Shown: positions 44,977 through 55,108, numbered from the stretch's first letter. The stretch is 64,000 bases of DNA from Variovorax boronicumulans (GCF_029892485.1 NZ_JARXVG010000001.1:558001-622000); one strand, 5' to 3'. The notes: a model not told the origin generated them from the letters alone. Numbers and translations are program-made.

Positions 44977-45249
44977 CTACATCTGCCCCTGCCCGTCGCT
45001 GGTGCGGTCGTGCACCCAGCGCACCGCCTGCTGCTCGGCATGGCGCAGCGCCTCTACCTCGGTGCCGTAGGCGATCTCGTCCGTGTCGTTGGGCAGCTCG
45101 ATGTCTTCCGGACTGTCCGAGCGGCCCTGGCAGCGCACCACGGGCCTGTAGGTCAGGTTGTCGCTGCGCTCGGCGCGGCAGAGGAACATCCAGCCTCGGT
45201 AGGTGAACGTGACGATGCGCTCGTCGAACGGCGGTGATGTGGCTTCCAT
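44977..45249 (-). CDS. Small soluble protein of unknown function
   Basis: 90 residues from ATG 45249. 'ERIVTFTYRGWMFLCRAERSDNLTYRPVVRCQGRSD' region is a beta-rich core with a conserved tryptophan and two cysteines, followed by a helix 'TEVEALRHAEQQAVRWVHDR'. This beta-sheet-then-helix shape is common in small Burkholderiales proteins of unknown role. No signal peptide. Convergent with the kinase gene. Confidence 0.65.
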   Translation of the reverse strand: MEATSPPFDERIVTFTYRGWMFLCRAERSDNLTYRPVVRCQGRSDSPEDIELPNDTDEIAYGTEVEALRHAEQQAVRWVHDRTSDGQGQM

Positions 45250-45405
45250 GGGGACCTGTCTTTCCTTGTGAACGCCTTCAATCTGCGGCGCTCGCGGACG
45301 GATGCGTGTGAGAACCGGCCCACGTCGTGCGTCGGCAAGAAGCACTGATCGAGGGTGGCTTGCTGCGCTACGGTCCCCGAACATCCACATACAAGCACGC
45401 CCAGC

Positions 45406-45639
45406 ATGGACATCCTTTCTTTCATTCAATGGCCGGCCTTCGCCGCCTCGGTGACCGCCGCCTGGCTGGTGGCATCGAACGCGAAGGGGCGGCGCAACGT
45501 CGGCTTCTGGGTCTTCCTGGCCAGCAATGTGCTGTGGGTCGTGTGGGGCGTGCACACGCAGGCGTGGGCATTGATCGCGCTGCAGGTGTGCCTCGCGGCG
45601 CTGAACGTGCGGGGGCTCTTCAAGACCGAAGAAGGTTGA
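45406..45639 (+). CDS. Small two-helix membrane protein
   Basis: 77 residues from ATG 45406. Hydrophobic segments 'WPAFAASVTAAWLVAS' and 'FWVFLASNVLWVVWGVHTQAWALIALQVCLAALNV' region, the second long enough for two passes, with a basic 'NAKGRRN' loop that should stay in the cytoplasm. The W-rich helix with 'ASNVLWVVWG' resembles PnuC/SemiSWEET-like half units. Function not known. Confidence 0.65.
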   Translation: MDILSFIQWPAFAASVTAAWLVASNAKGRRNVGFWVFLASNVLWVVWGVHTQAWALIALQVCLAALNVRGLFKTEEG

Positions 45640-45747
45640 GCAGGCCCCTTGCCCCGCGCCTTGCATGCGCACGCGGAAATTTCCTACGCCGCTCCTGTGC
45701 GGCGCTGCGCATCTTTGCCTTCCCCACCACCCAACCAGGAGCCCACG

Positions 45748-46239
45748 ATGCCCACCACCAAGCGCGCACAACCTGATGCATGCAGCCTTCTCGACACCGA
45801 CCACAAGAACGTCAAGAAGATGTTCACCGCCTACGAAGAACTCATGGAGTCCAAGGCCGCCAGCGCCACCGACAAGAAGCGCGAACTCGCCAACCAGATC
45901 TGCATGGAACTGACGGTTCATGCGCAGATCGAGGAAGAAATCTTCTATCCCGCCGTGCGCGAAGCGATCAAGGAAACCGACCTGCTCGACGAAGCCGAGG
46001 TGGAGCATGCCACCGCCAAGGATCTCATCGCACAGATCCAGGACGCCACCGAGGTCGACGAGATGTTCGATGCCAAGGTGAAGGTGCTCGGCGAATACAT
46101 CGATCACCACGTCAAGGAAGAGCGCAACGAGATGTTCCCCAAGGCGCGCGCCACCAAGCTGGACCTGGTCGCCATGCGCGAACAGCTTGCGGCACGCAAG
46201 GAAGAGCTGATGGCCGAACTGATGGGCGAGCCGGCCTGA
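45748..46239 (+). CDS. Hemerythrin HHE-domain protein
   Basis: 163 residues from ATG 45748. Four-helix bundle with the di-iron ligands in 'LLDTDHKNVKKMF' (H), 'ELTVHAQIEEEIFYPAV' (H and E), 'VEHATAKDLIAQI' (H) and 'IDHHVKEERNEMFPKA' (H and E). It would bind oxygen or nitric oxide or take part in iron and stress handling. A Lys/Glu-rich C-terminal helix follows. The next gene, a PNPOx-like stress protein, is 127 bases away, so the two may be co-regulated under stress. Confidence 0.92.
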   Translation: MPTTKRAQPDACSLLDTDHKNVKKMFTAYEELMESKAASATDKKRELANQICMELTVHAQIEEEIFYPAVREAIKETDLLDEAEVEHATAKDLIAQIQDATEVDEMFDAKVKVLGEYIDHHVKEERNEMFPKARATKLDLVAMREQLAARKEELMAELMGEPA

Positions 46240-46366
46240 GCCACCACGTCGTCCGGCGCGCGGGTGTCGGCGCCGGACGACATGGCGGCGCGCCGTGTGT
46301 CCTCACGCGGGCTCCGCGCCTTCCCCTACGGTGGTGCCTCTACTCACCAACCAACGGAGAACCACC

Positions 46367-46870
46367 ATGACCGCCACCACCGGAAACACCAGCAAGCTCT
46401 GGGAGCTCATCAAGGACACCCGCTTCGGCATGCTCACGCACCGCCACGACGACGGCCAGTTGCACAGCCATCCGCTGACCACGCAGAACAAGGACGTCGA
46501 TGAAGGCGCCACGCTCTACTTCTTCGTTCCGAAGGACGGCGACATCGCGCGCCACGTGGCCACCGATCCGACCGTGAACGTCTCCTACGCGAATACCGAC
46601 GACGACAGCTACGTCTCCATCTCGGGCCACGCGGTGCTGCTCGAAGACCCGGCAAAGAAGGAAGCCCTGTTCACCACGATGGCCAAGGCCTGGTTCCCCG
46701 AGGGGCCGACCGACACCAACCTGGGCCTTCTGGCCGTGAGCGTGCTGCGCGCCGAATACTGGGACGTGGACGACAGCAAGATGGTCCAGCTGTTCAAGAT
46801 GGCCAAGGCGGCCGTGACCGGCGAGCCGCCGAAGAACCTCGGAGAACACAAGAAGGTTGCAGTTTCCTGA
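46367..46870 (+). CDS. PNPOx-like flavin protein (general stress protein 26 family)
   Basis: 167 residues from ATG 46367. 'LWELIKDTRFGMLTHRHDDGQLHSHPLTTQNKDVDEGATLYFF' region starts the split barrel; 'VNVSYANTDDDSYVSISGHAVLLEDPAKKEALF' region and 'VLRAEYWDVDDSKM' complete the GSP26 pattern, which binds FMN or related cofactors without being a true pyridoxamine oxidase. The stop shares one base with the next start (TGATG), so the EF-hand-like membrane protein is translationally coupled to it. Confidence 0.9.
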   Translation: MTATTGNTSKLWELIKDTRFGMLTHRHDDGQLHSHPLTTQNKDVDEGATLYFFVPKDGDIARHVATDPTVNVSYANTDDDSYVSISGHAVLLEDPAKKEALFTTMAKAWFPEGPTDTNLGLLAVSVLRAEYWDVDDSKMVQLFKMAKAAVTGEPPKNLGEHKKVAVS

Positions 46871-49119
46871 TGAGTGCAGCGCCGCCGACGAACACACAGG
46901 CGCCGCACCGCTGGCAATTCATCCGGGTCGGAGGTGCCGACCAGGTCATCTTTCGCTCCGGCGAGGACATTGCCCGCCTGCGAGAGCTCGACCAGAAGCT
47001 GTGGGTCGCCCTCGCCTGCCCGACGCGCGGCATCGACTTCGATGCGCGCACCCTCGATCTCATCGATGCCGATGGCGATGGCCGCGTGCGGCCGCCCGAG
47101 GTGGTCGCGGCCTGCGAGTGGGTGTGCGCACGTCTGCGCAATCCGGACGTGCTGCTCGAGGGCAGCGATGTGCTGGCGCTGGACGATCTGGACACCGGCA
47201 ACGCCGACGGAGCGCGCCTGCGCGAGGAAGCGCATCGGCTGCTGCAGATCCAGGGCAAGCCCGACGCCGCCACGCTCACGCTGGCCGACATCGCCGACCG
47301 CGGCGAGCTGCTGTCCGCGATGCGCTTCAACGGCGACGGCGTCATCACGCCGGAGACGACGCAGGACGACGCGGTGCGCGCGACGGTCCAGGAGATCATG
47401 CGCACCCACGGCAGCGTGCCCGACCGGCACAAGGCCACGCCCGGCGTGGACCGTCCGCGCATCGAAGCCTTCTTCGCCGAAGTGAAGGCCGCGCGCGACT
47501 GGCACGCCAAGGCGAATGCGAACGACAGGACGCTGATGCCGCTCGGCGAACCCACCCTGGCCGCCGCCGATGCCACGCGCAAGGTGCAGGCCAAGCTCGA
47601 CGACTTCTTTGCGCGCTGCCGCGTTGCCGCCTTCGACGTGCAGGCCGTGGCGGCGCTGAACCCTTCGCCCGAAGCCTACGACGCGCTCGGCGCAAACACG
47701 CTCGACCTGCGTGCCGACCCCATTGCCGACCTGCCGCTCGCACCCGTGACGCCGCGCTGCGTGCTGCCCTTGCACGGCAACCGCATCAACCCCGCGTGGA
47801 CCCCAGACATTGCCGTGTTCGCCGAGCGCACCGTCGCGCCGTTGCAGGGCGCGCGCGACGAACTCGCGGAAACCGAATGGCTGGCCATCAAGCAGCAGCT
47901 CGCGCCGTTGCAGGCGCTGATGGCCGAGCGCCCGGACAACGCAGCGGCTTCGCTGTCGCTCGCGCAGCTCGACGCTTTTCTCCAGACCCGCGAGGCGCTG
48001 TTCGCCCTGCTCCATGACGACGAAGCCGCCGAGACGCACAACAAGCTGCTCGTGGACCTCGAAAAGCTGATCCGGCTGCAGCGCGACCTGGTGGTGCTGC
48101 TCAACAACTTCGTGTCGTTCAAGGCCTTCTACCGGCGCGAGGGCGCGATCTTCCAGGCCGGCACGCTGTACCTCGACGGCCGCAGCTGCGAGCTCACGGT
48201 GCAGGTGCAGGACACGGCCAGGCACGCCGTGCTGGCGGGCCTCGCGAAGACCTGCCTTGCGTACTGCGACTGCACGCGCCAAGGGCAGAAGATGAGCATC
48301 GTCGCGGCGTTCACCGCGGGCGACATCGATTTTCTTTTCGTGGGCCGCAACGGCCTGTTCTACGACCGCCAGGGCCGCGACTGGGACGCCACCATCACCA
48401 AGCTGATCGAGAACCCGACCAGCGTGGCGCAGGCCTTCTTCTCGCCCTACAAGAAATTCGTGCGGGTGATCGAGGAGCAGGTCGCCAAGCGCGCCGCCGC
48501 CAGCGAGGCGGTGGGCCAGGGCACGCTGACCGGCTTCGCGACGAAGCTAACGACGGCCGACCAGGCCCCCGGCACCGCCAAGGCGCCCGCCGCACCGGGC
48601 CGCCCCGCGGGCCGCGTGGACGTCGGCACGGTCGCCGCGATCGGCGTGGCGCTGGGGAGCATCAGCGCGGTGCTGGTTGCGATCTTCGGCAAGTTCATCG
48701 ACCTGGGGCAGTGGATACCGGTGGCGCTGATCGGCATCGTGGCGGCGATCTCCGGCCCGAGCATGTTGATCGCCTGGCTCAAGTTGCGCCAGCGCAGCCT
48801 CGGGCCGATCCTGGATGCCAGCGGCTGGGCGATCAACGGACGCATGAAGGTCAACGTGCGGCTGGGCGGCCTGCTCTCGCAGACCGCGCATGTGCCGCCG
48901 GGCGCGCGGCGGGTGGCGCGCGATCCCTACCGGGAGCGGCACGGCACGACCGGCGTAGCGGCGGCAGTGGTGCTCGCTCTGGCGCTGCTTGTGCTGGCCT
49001 GGCGCATGGACTGGCTGGACAACCGGCTGCCCGCCGCGCTGCAGCATTCGCCGACCGCTGCCGCTGCGGCGGCACCGTCGTCGCAGGTCGCAGGCGCCGG
49101 AAAGCAGCTTCTGCGGTAG
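46870..49119 (+). CDS. Large EF-hand-like membrane protein of unknown function
   Basis: 749 residues. An EF-hand-like loop 'DADGDGRVRPPEV' (about 66-78) and a second degenerate one 'FNGDGVITPETTQDD' (about 157) lie in an alpha-helical N-terminal region. The middle (250-570) is a large soluble domain without known motif, containing 'YLDGRSCELTVQVQD' and 'DIDFLFVGRNGLFYDRQGRDWDATITKLI' beta-rich parts. Three membrane segments (about 584-609, 617-640, 697-719) end the protein; no signal peptide, so the soluble mass is cytoplasmic. Coupled to the GSP26-like gene. I cannot assign a function. Confidence 0.75.
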   Translation: MSAAPPTNTQAPHRWQFIRVGGADQVIFRSGEDIARLRELDQKLWVALACPTRGIDFDARTLDLIDADGDGRVRPPEVVAACEWVCARLRNPDVLLEGSDVLALDDLDTGNADGARLREEAHRLLQIQGKPDAATLTLADIADRGELLSAMRFNGDGVITPETTQDDAVRATVQEIMRTHGSVPDRHKATPGVDRPRIEAFFAEVKAARDWHAKANANDRTLMPLGEPTLAAADATRKVQAKLDDFFARCRVAAFDVQAVAALNPSPEAYDALGANTLDLRADPIADLPLAPVTPRCVLPLHGNRINPAWTPDIAVFAERTVAPLQGARDELAETEWLAIKQQLAPLQALMAERPDNAAASLSLAQLDAFLQTREALFALLHDDEAAETHNKLLVDLEKLIRLQRDLVVLLNNFVSFKAFYRREGAIFQAGTLYLDGRSCELTVQVQDTARHAVLAGLAKTCLAYCDCTRQGQKMSIVAAFTAGDIDFLFVGRNGLFYDRQGRDWDATITKLIENPTSVAQAFFSPYKKFVRVIEEQVAKRAAASEAVGQGTLTGFATKLTTADQAPGTAKAPAAPGRPAGRVDVGTVAAIGVALGSISAVLVAIFGKFIDLGQWIPVALIGIVAAISGPSMLIAWLKLRQRSLGPILDASGWAINGRMKVNVRLGGLLSQTAHVPPGARRVARDPYRERHGTTGVAAAVVLALALLVLAWRMDWLDNRLPAALQHSPTAAAAAAPSSQVAGAGKQLLR

Positions 49120-49252
49120 GAGCACTCCCGCACGACAACGCGCTCCGCGCCCCGGCCATTCGTCACGCCCTCCCCGCAGAATGGCTCGGCGGTGGCGATA
49201 GCCTCCGCACGCGCCTGCCCCTTCCCGCACACACCTCAAAGAACCGGAATCC

Positions 49253-50935
49253 ATGTCGAGAACCCTGTCGCCTCGCCTCGAACGAAGTCTCTGCGCGATT
49301 GGCCTCGGCGCACTGTTCGCGCTCTCGGCCTGCACGGGCACCACCGAGGCCAAGCGGCAGGCGGACAACAGCACGCCGCCGCCCACCGATTGCACCGCCT
49401 GGGTCGGCACCGACCGCAACGCGATGCTGCCCGGCTACCTGCTGCCCCAGGGCGCCAAGGGCGCGGGCGGCACGGTGTGCGTGCCGCTGCTGCTCACGGC
49501 CAACCCCACGCCGGCCAGCTATGGCGGCGGCGACTATCACATCAGCGAATTCACCGACGAGAAGCTCAAGGCCCGGTGGCGCGCCTGCAAGGAAGACCCG
49601 GCCTGCTTCAAGCGCATCGATGCGCAGATGCAGCGCTGGCTGCCGCCGAACAAGGAACGCGCCACGCGCGCGACCGGCGTGGTCGATCCGTCCGGAAAGA
49701 TCGATCCCGAGGGGCAGGTCGACCTCCGTCAGATCCGCCGGCCGGCCTTCTTCGCGAAGGCGCCCTACCGCGAAGGCATTGCCGAAGCGGAGAGCCGCAC
49801 CTACACGGTCGAATTCACCGTGCCGCCCGATGCCTTCGAGCGAATCGACCTGAAGAAGACCGCCGACATCAAGCTGCGCGGCTGGTACATCGAGGGCGCT
49901 GGCGTGGACGACGGCAAGGGCCGCAAGGTGCGCGCGCTGGCGATCATGGCGCCGGGCGGCGGCGGGCAGCTCACGGCGATCCAGCATCCCGACGAAGTCG
50001 CCTACCGCACCGACGAGAAGACGGGCAAGACCACGCCGGTCAAGTTTCCGAACGCCACCACCGAGACCATGGGCCAGCGCTGGTGGCGCGAGAACCTGCA
50101 TGCGCTGAACCAGGCCGGCTTCGATGTGCTGGCCTACGACCGCCGCGGCGAAGGCCTCTCGGGCGGGTTCAGCGACACCAACACGCTGGAGCAAGGCGAG
50201 GACGTGTTCCGCACGCTCGGCCAGTTGCAGGACGGCCGCGGCCTGCGCATGCTCACGCCTTCGGGCGAGGTGCTCGAAGGCACCGCCGCGCGCGGCCGGC
50301 TGCTCGCGGGCATGAAGGCCGACGAGATTCCGCTGGTGCTGGGCGGCTACTCGCGCGGCTCGATGTCGACCGCATGGGCGATGACCACCAACTACGTCGC
50401 CACCTGCAGCTTCGACCTGCCGGAGGTCAACTGCGCCAAGCCCCGGGGGCTGCGGAACATCCGTGGCGCCATCCTGCTGTCGTCGTTCGCGGCCGGCGCG
50501 GGCTACGTGGGCGACGCGCCCGATCTCGCGGACCGCAACCTGTTTCTCGGCGGCATGGCGGCGGACCATCACATCGTCTTCTATCCGAACTCGGCCACGC
50601 TCGCGGGCATGGACCGCTGGCCCGCGGCCTTCTTCGGCAAGGGCCTGTGGGACCGCGCGGAAACGCTCGAAGGCACCGTCGCGGCCTACAACCGCATCCG
50701 CGGCGTGAAGGAGATCGTGCTGGCGCGCGGGCCGCACTCGATCGAGACCTGGCCCGAGCCGGACCGGCGCTACCTGCGCGAGCGCATGGTGGCGTATGCG
50801 AAGGTCGTGGTGGTCGGCGGGCGCACCGTGCCGGGGGCGCGACCGTGGAAGGACTTCAAGGGGCTGGTCGCGACCACGCCGGATTCGTGGGAGCCGTCGT
50901 CGCGGCCGAATGCGGCGGGGGCTGCGCCCCGCTGA
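49253..50935 (+). CDS. Alpha/beta-hydrolase lipoprotein
   Basis: 560 residues with a signal peptide and lipobox 'ALSAC' (Cys27). After about 200 residues of unassigned extracytoplasmic domain, the hydrolase core begins: 'LAIMAPGGGGQLTAIQHPDE', 'DVLAYDRRGEGLSGGFSDTN', and the nucleophile elbow 'GGYSRGSMST' (Ser near 366). A likely acid and His lie in the C-terminal part ('GPHSIETWPEPDRRYLRERM'). Substrate unknown; outer-membrane anchored esterase or peptidase is inferred. 133 bases after the EF-hand-like gene. Confidence 0.82.
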   Translation: MSRTLSPRLERSLCAIGLGALFALSACTGTTEAKRQADNSTPPPTDCTAWVGTDRNAMLPGYLLPQGAKGAGGTVCVPLLLTANPTPASYGGGDYHISEFTDEKLKARWRACKEDPACFKRIDAQMQRWLPPNKERATRATGVVDPSGKIDPEGQVDLRQIRRPAFFAKAPYREGIAEAESRTYTVEFTVPPDAFERIDLKKTADIKLRGWYIEGAGVDDGKGRKVRALAIMAPGGGGQLTAIQHPDEVAYRTDEKTGKTTPVKFPNATTETMGQRWWRENLHALNQAGFDVLAYDRRGEGLSGGFSDTNTLEQGEDVFRTLGQLQDGRGLRMLTPSGEVLEGTAARGRLLAGMKADEIPLVLGGYSRGSMSTAWAMTTNYVATCSFDLPEVNCAKPRGLRNIRGAILLSSFAAGAGYVGDAPDLADRNLFLGGMAADHHIVFYPNSATLAGMDRWPAAFFGKGLWDRAETLEGTVAAYNRIRGVKEIVLARGPHSIETWPEPDRRYLRERMVAYAKVVVVGGRTVPGARPWKDFKGLVATTPDSWEPSSRPNAAGAAPR

Positions 50936-50942
50936 GATTCGG

Positions 50943-52646
50943 CTAGCCGAGCCCCGCCACCGGGTAGCGCCGCCAGCCGTGCTCCGCATGGCGCCGTCCG
51001 TGCGCAAAGATGTAGCCGAGCACGGCCTGCGGGTCGCCGAGCTTGTCGGGATTGCGCAGCTTCCACGCTTCGAAGCCGGCCTTCAGGTCGGGCTCGTCTT
51101 CCAGCATCCGGTGCGCCGTGTCTTCGAACACATAGGCCGAGAAGGCCTCCTTCTTTTCGAGCACGCTGTTGAAGAAGCCCCAGCGGAAGAAGCTGTCGTG
51201 GGCTGCGGGTTCGAGCGTCTCGACGATGTAGCGGGCCTTCGGCTGGTCGAGCGGCACCCACACGTCGCCGGCGCGCGCCTGAACGCTTTCGGTGTGCGCG
51301 GCGAGTTCGACTTCGTCATGGAACATATGGCCCTCGTACGGCCCGGGGCGCGGGGCGACGCGTTCGATGCGGTACACCCGGGCGTTCTCGAAGACCTGGT
51401 CTTTCTCGAGCCGGCGCAGCGCCACGCCGTTCCATTCCAGCCGCTCGATCACCTCGCGCCAGGCCTGCGGGACCAGATAGGCCCTGGGTGCGGCGACGGT
51501 TGCGTCTTCCACGCAGCGGTCGAAGTACGGAATGTCTTTCTCCCAAGGCTGGCTGCGGTCGTAGGCGAGGCGCTGGTAATTGCCCAGGCCGCTGGGCGAA
51601 TGGATCGCTTCGTACCCCTTGAAGCGAAAGCTGTTCGGCCGGCTCTGGTCCGAACGCCACGAAAGCGGCCAGTGCGCCTGCTGCGCGCCACCGGCCCTGG
51701 CCTCGCGCCGCAGCGCCTGGATCTGCGCCGCATGCACGACGGTGAAATCGAGCACCACTTCGACCAGCGTGCGCATTGCCGCCACCCGGTCGGCGTAGGG
51801 CTTGAGCATGTGGGTCTCGGGCATGAAGCCGATGGTGTGGTGCAACGCCGCGTAGCCGGTCGAAAAGCGCGGGGTGTCGAGGAAGTCGGCGATGCCGTCA
51901 TCGGGCGTCTCGGCCACGCAGTTCACGTAGGGGCAGGTGGGCCATCCGCGCGCGTCCATGCCGCCGTAGATCGCCGGCAGCATGCGGCTGCGCAGGAACT
52001 GCCCGAGCCCGCCGCCGAGCTTGTCGGGCTGGGTCGGGATCAGCGTCATCGTGTAGGCGTAGTCGGCGCCGTTGGAGGTGTGGGTGTCGACCATCACGTC
52101 CGGGTCCCATGCGGTGAAGAAGCGGTTGAACACCTGCGCGGCGAGGCTGTCGCACTTGATGAAGTCGCGGTTCAGGTCCAGATGCCGTGCGTTGCCTCGG
52201 AAGCCGAACGATTCCGGTCCCAGCTGGTTCACGCGCGAGGTGCTCTGCCGGTTGAGGCAACCGTCGACGTTGTAGACCGGGATGAACAGAAAGACCGTGC
52301 CGCCCAATGCGGAAAGCCGCGCGGGCTGCGTGCAGAAATCGCGCACCAGCGCCATGCAGGCGTCGGTGCCCTCGGGCTCACCCGGATGGATGCCGTTGTT
52401 GTTGAAGAAGACCGGTCGGCCCTGGTGCTGCAGGGCTTCGCGGTCGAACTGCGCATCGGCTGTGACGATGCCGGCGTGGATCGGGATGCCGTTGTCCGAG
52501 GTGCCGATCTGCTGCCATCGCAGCACCGAGGGAAAGTCCTTCGCGAGCCGTTCGTAGAAGGCGACGCATTCGGCCCAGGTGGTGGTCTGGTTGCTGTTGC
52601 CGGTTTCGAACGGCGTGCGGTATCGGGGGTCTGGTGCAGCAGGCAT
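50943..52646 (-). CDS. M14-family zinc carboxypeptidase
   Basis: 567 residues from ATG 52646; ATGs at 52682 and further upstream run into the divergent gene's leader. Zinc ligands His87 and Glu90 in '[15 protein letters not shown]', substrate-binding 'LDLNRDF' (Asn159-Arg160) and third ligand His189 in '[12 protein letters not shown]'; '[16 protein letters not shown]' has the catalytic Glu. No signal peptide, so cytoplasmic. Related family members trim C-terminal residues or peptidoglycan peptides. Divergent from the amidohydrolase gene. Confidence 0.88.
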   Translation of the reverse strand: MPAAPDPRYRTPFETGNSNQTTTWAECVAFYERLAKDFPSVLRWQQIGTSDNGIPIHAGIVTADAQFDREALQHQGRPVFFNNNGIHPGEPEGTDACMALVRDFCTQPARLSALGGTVFLFIPVYNVDGCLNRQSTSRVNQLGPESFGFRGNARHLDLNRDFIKCDSLAAQVFNRFFTAWDPDVMVDTHTSNGADYAYTMTLIPTQPDKLGGGLGQFLRSRMLPAIYGGMDARGWPTCPYVNCVAETPDDGIADFLDTPRFSTGYAALHHTIGFMPETHMLKPYADRVAAMRTLVEVVLDFTVVHAAQIQALRREARAGGAQQAHWPLSWRSDQSRPNSFRFKGYEAIHSPSGLGNYQRLAYDRSQPWEKDIPYFDRCVEDATVAAPRAYLVPQAWREVIERLEWNGVALRRLEKDQVFENARVYRIERVAPRPGPYEGHMFHDEVELAAHTESVQARAGDVWVPLDQPKARYIVETLEPAAHDSFFRWGFFNSVLEKKEAFSAYVFEDTAHRMLEDEPDLKAGFEAWKLRNPDKLGDPQAVLGYIFAHGRRHAEHGWRRYPVAGLG

Positions 52647-52713
52647 CGGGGAAGGCTCCGTTGATCGAAATGGATTCTGCATCGACGATCGGGCACTCTC
52701 GCAAGGAACACCC

Positions 52714-53604
52714 ATGGCTCCCTTCTCCGTCTCCCGTGTTGCGCTGCTGGCCTGCGGTGCAGTCTTCGCCATCGCAGCCCACGCGGCCGACTACACCGGG
52801 CCGATCTTCGACGCCCATCTCCACTACAACGAGGAGGCATGGAACGGCAGCAGCGGCCCGTTTCCGCCGGCCGAGGCGCTCGCGCGCATGCAGCGCAACG
52901 GCGTGCGCGCCATCGTCGGCAACTCGCGGCCCAACGAAGGCACGCGCACGCTCGCGGCCCTTCGGGAAACACGTGAGGCCGGCGTCACGGTCGTGCCCTT
53001 CGTGCGCCTCTACCGCAATCGCGCCGACTACACCAACTGGTTCCGCGACGAGACCATCCACGAGATGGTGCAGGCCGAGCTCACGCGCGGCACTGCGAGC
53101 GGCCCCTACCGCGGCATCGGCGAATTCCACCTGTACGAGAGCGCCAACGCCAACGGCCCCGTCGCGAAAAAGCTCATGGTGCTGGCCGAACAGCGCCAGC
53201 TCGCCGTGCTCGCGCACGTGGACGACGAGGCGGTCGACCTGCTGATGGCGCACTCGCCCACCCAGGGCCGCGAACTGCGGCTGATCTGGGCGCACACCGG
53301 CATCGGCGGCGCGCCGGTGGCACGGGTGCGGCAGATGCTGGAGCGCTATCCGAAGCTGATGGGCGAACTCTCGTACCGCCCCGGGCTCACCTGCGAAGGC
53401 GGCAGGCTGTGCGCGCCGTGGCGCGAGCTGATCCTCGCGTTTCCCGACCGGTTCATCGTGGGTTCGGACACCTGGGTCAACCAGCGCTGGAGTTCGTACG
53501 ACGAGATCATGCAGGGCTACCGCAACTGGCTCGGCGACCTGCCGCCGGCCGTGGCGCAGCGCGTGGCGTGGGGGAATGCGGCGGGTCTGTTCGGGGTGCG
53601 ATAG
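52714..53604 (+). CDS. Secreted amidohydrolase-family protein (TIM barrel)
   Basis: 296 residues from ATG 52714 with AAGGA upstream. Signal peptide to 'AAHA'. The TIM-barrel metal site begins with 'IFDAHLHY' (HxH); later '[11 protein letters not shown]' and 'IWAHTGIGG' give further His ligands and '[12 protein letters not shown]' the conserved Asp. This layout resembles amidohydrolase_2-type decarboxylases or lactonases. Periplasmic location is unusual for the family. Substrate not evident; convergence with nothing, divergent from the M14 peptidase. Confidence 0.85.
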   Translation: MAPFSVSRVALLACGAVFAIAAHAADYTGPIFDAHLHYNEEAWNGSSGPFPPAEALARMQRNGVRAIVGNSRPNEGTRTLAALRETREAGVTVVPFVRLYRNRADYTNWFRDETIHEMVQAELTRGTASGPYRGIGEFHLYESANANGPVAKKLMVLAEQRQLAVLAHVDDEAVDLLMAHSPTQGRELRLIWAHTGIGGAPVARVRQMLERYPKLMGELSYRPGLTCEGGRLCAPWRELILAFPDRFIVGSDTWVNQRWSSYDEIMQGYRNWLGDLPPAVAQRVAWGNAAGLFGVR

Positions 53605-53718
53605 CCGGCCAAACCCAAGGGTTTACCCGAACACGCGGTTACACTGCTTTACCTTCTTACAAGAATGGCGAAGTCCTGTCAGTTTCCGCCGGCGCTTCGA
53701 CCGCTCGACATCCATCCA

Positions 53719-54864
53719 ATGCCTTTCCTGAAAACCCCTCTTCATCGCAGAGATGCGATCAAGCGCTTTGCCGCCGCCGGCGCCGCGGTCGCGCTCCCCG
53801 CCTTCGCCCAACCCGCACGCATCGTGCTCGGACAGTCCGCCGCATTCAGCGGCCCGGCCGAGCAGTTGGGCCTGCAGATGAACCAGGGCGCGCGCATCTA
53901 CTTCGATGCGCTCAACGCCACCGGCGGCGTCAACGGCCGCACCATCGAGCTGCGCACGCTGGACGACGGCTACGAGCCGGAGCGCTGCAAGGCGAACACC
54001 GACAAGCTCATCAAGGACGACGTCTTCGCCCTCTTCGGCTATGTCGGCACGCCCACCTGCATGGCCGCGATGCCGCTGGTCGATGCGGCCAAGATCCCGT
54101 TCTTCGGCCCGTTCACCGGTGCAGAGGCACTGCGCGATCCGTTCCGCAAGAACGTGTTCCATGTGCGCGCTTCGTACGACGACGAGACCGCGCTGATCGT
54201 CAAGCAGCTGACCTCGCTCGGCATCCAGAAGATCGCGGTGTTCCACCAGAACGACGCTTACGGACAGGCCGGCCTCGCCGGTGTGCTCCATGCACTCAAG
54301 CCCATCGGCCTGGCACCCGTCGCGGTCGGCACGGTCGAGCGCAACTCGGTCAACGTGGCCAAGGCGGTGAAGGACATCATGGCCGCAAGCCCCGCCGCCG
54401 TGATCCAGGTGGGCGCCTACAAGGCGTGCGCGGCGTTCATCCGCGAAGCGCGCAAGGCCGGCTACGGCGGCACTTTCTTCAACGTGTCGTTCGTCGGCAC
54501 CCAGGCACTGGCCGACGAACTCGGCAAGGACGCCCGCGGCATCGTGATCAGCCAGGTCATGCCTTCGCCGTTCTCGACGAGCATGGCGATCTCGCGCGAG
54601 TACGCAGAAGCCGTGCGCAAGGCCGGCGGCGACGCCAAGCCGAACTACTCGAGCATGGAAGGCTACGTGGCGGCCAAGGTGTTCGCCGAAGGCCTCAAGC
54701 GCGCCGGCAAGCCGGCCACGCGGGACTCGCTGGTCGCCGGGCTCGAATCGATGCAGAGCATCGACTTCGGCGGCTTCCACGTCGACTTCAGCGCCCGCGA
54801 CCACAAGGCGTCGAACTACGTCGAGCTGTCGATGCTCACGGAAGACGGCAAGGTCCGTCGCTGA
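53719..54864 (+). CDS. LivK-type ABC transporter substrate-binding protein
   Basis: 381 residues from ATG 53719 (an earlier ATG lacks a ribosome site). A Tat-like signal ('HRRDAIKRFAAAGAAVALP') precedes the type I binding fold: 'RIVLGQSAAFSGPAEQLGLQMNQGARIYFDALN' region, 'DDVFALFGYVGTPTCMAA', 'AVFHQNDAYGQAGLAG'. Such proteins bind amino acids, aromatic or other small acids. No permease or ATPase genes adjoin, so it is an orphan receptor that must use a transporter elsewhere or serve a sensor. Confidence 0.9.
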   Translation: MPFLKTPLHRRDAIKRFAAAGAAVALPAFAQPARIVLGQSAAFSGPAEQLGLQMNQGARIYFDALNATGGVNGRTIELRTLDDGYEPERCKANTDKLIKDDVFALFGYVGTPTCMAAMPLVDAAKIPFFGPFTGAEALRDPFRKNVFHVRASYDDETALIVKQLTSLGIQKIAVFHQNDAYGQAGLAGVLHALKPIGLAPVAVGTVERNSVNVAKAVKDIMAASPAAVIQVGAYKACAAFIREARKAGYGGTFFNVSFVGTQALADELGKDARGIVISQVMPSPFSTSMAISREYAEAVRKAGGDAKPNYSSMEGYVAAKVFAEGLKRAGKPATRDSLVAGLESMQSIDFGGFHVDFSARDHKASNYVELSMLTEDGKVRR

Positions 54865-54919
54865 CCCCGGCCGGCGGGTGTTTCGCCCGATGCTGCAATC
54901 GGGACATGCCTCACTCGCC

Positions 54920-55020
54920 CCGCAAACAGTAATACGTTAGACTTCACTTCGGCAGCCTCTGTTTTCTCCCTCCTCCCCTTCTCGGGGCTGCCCTTGCCCG
55001 CCTCGTGCGGGCTTTTTCTT
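54920..55020 (+). ncRNA. Candidate C-rich small RNA
   Basis: Between the receptor and a small gene. A stem GGCAGCC...GGCTGCC (54951-54992 region) encloses a pyrimidine run (CTCCCTCCTCCCC), an anti-Shine-Dalgarno loop, and is followed at once by a rho-independent terminator. C-rich loops of this form are used by several regulatory RNAs to block ribosome sites. The 5' end is not certain; TAATAC at 54930 could be a -10 box. It might instead be only the receptor's 3' UTR. Confidence 0.45.
54996..55020 (+). terminator. Rho-independent terminator
   Basis: GCCCGC-CTCGT-GCGGGC hairpin followed by TTTTTCTT, 130 bases after the LivK-type gene. It ends that gene's transcript or the candidate small RNA. 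Confidence 0.9.
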
Positions 55021-55108
55021 GCCCGGCGCCGTCCTTCCCGATGTAAGCAGAACGTCCTACCTTTTGCGGCGGGGCGGCCTACAACAGGACTTCCGGGCCG
55101 ACACGACC

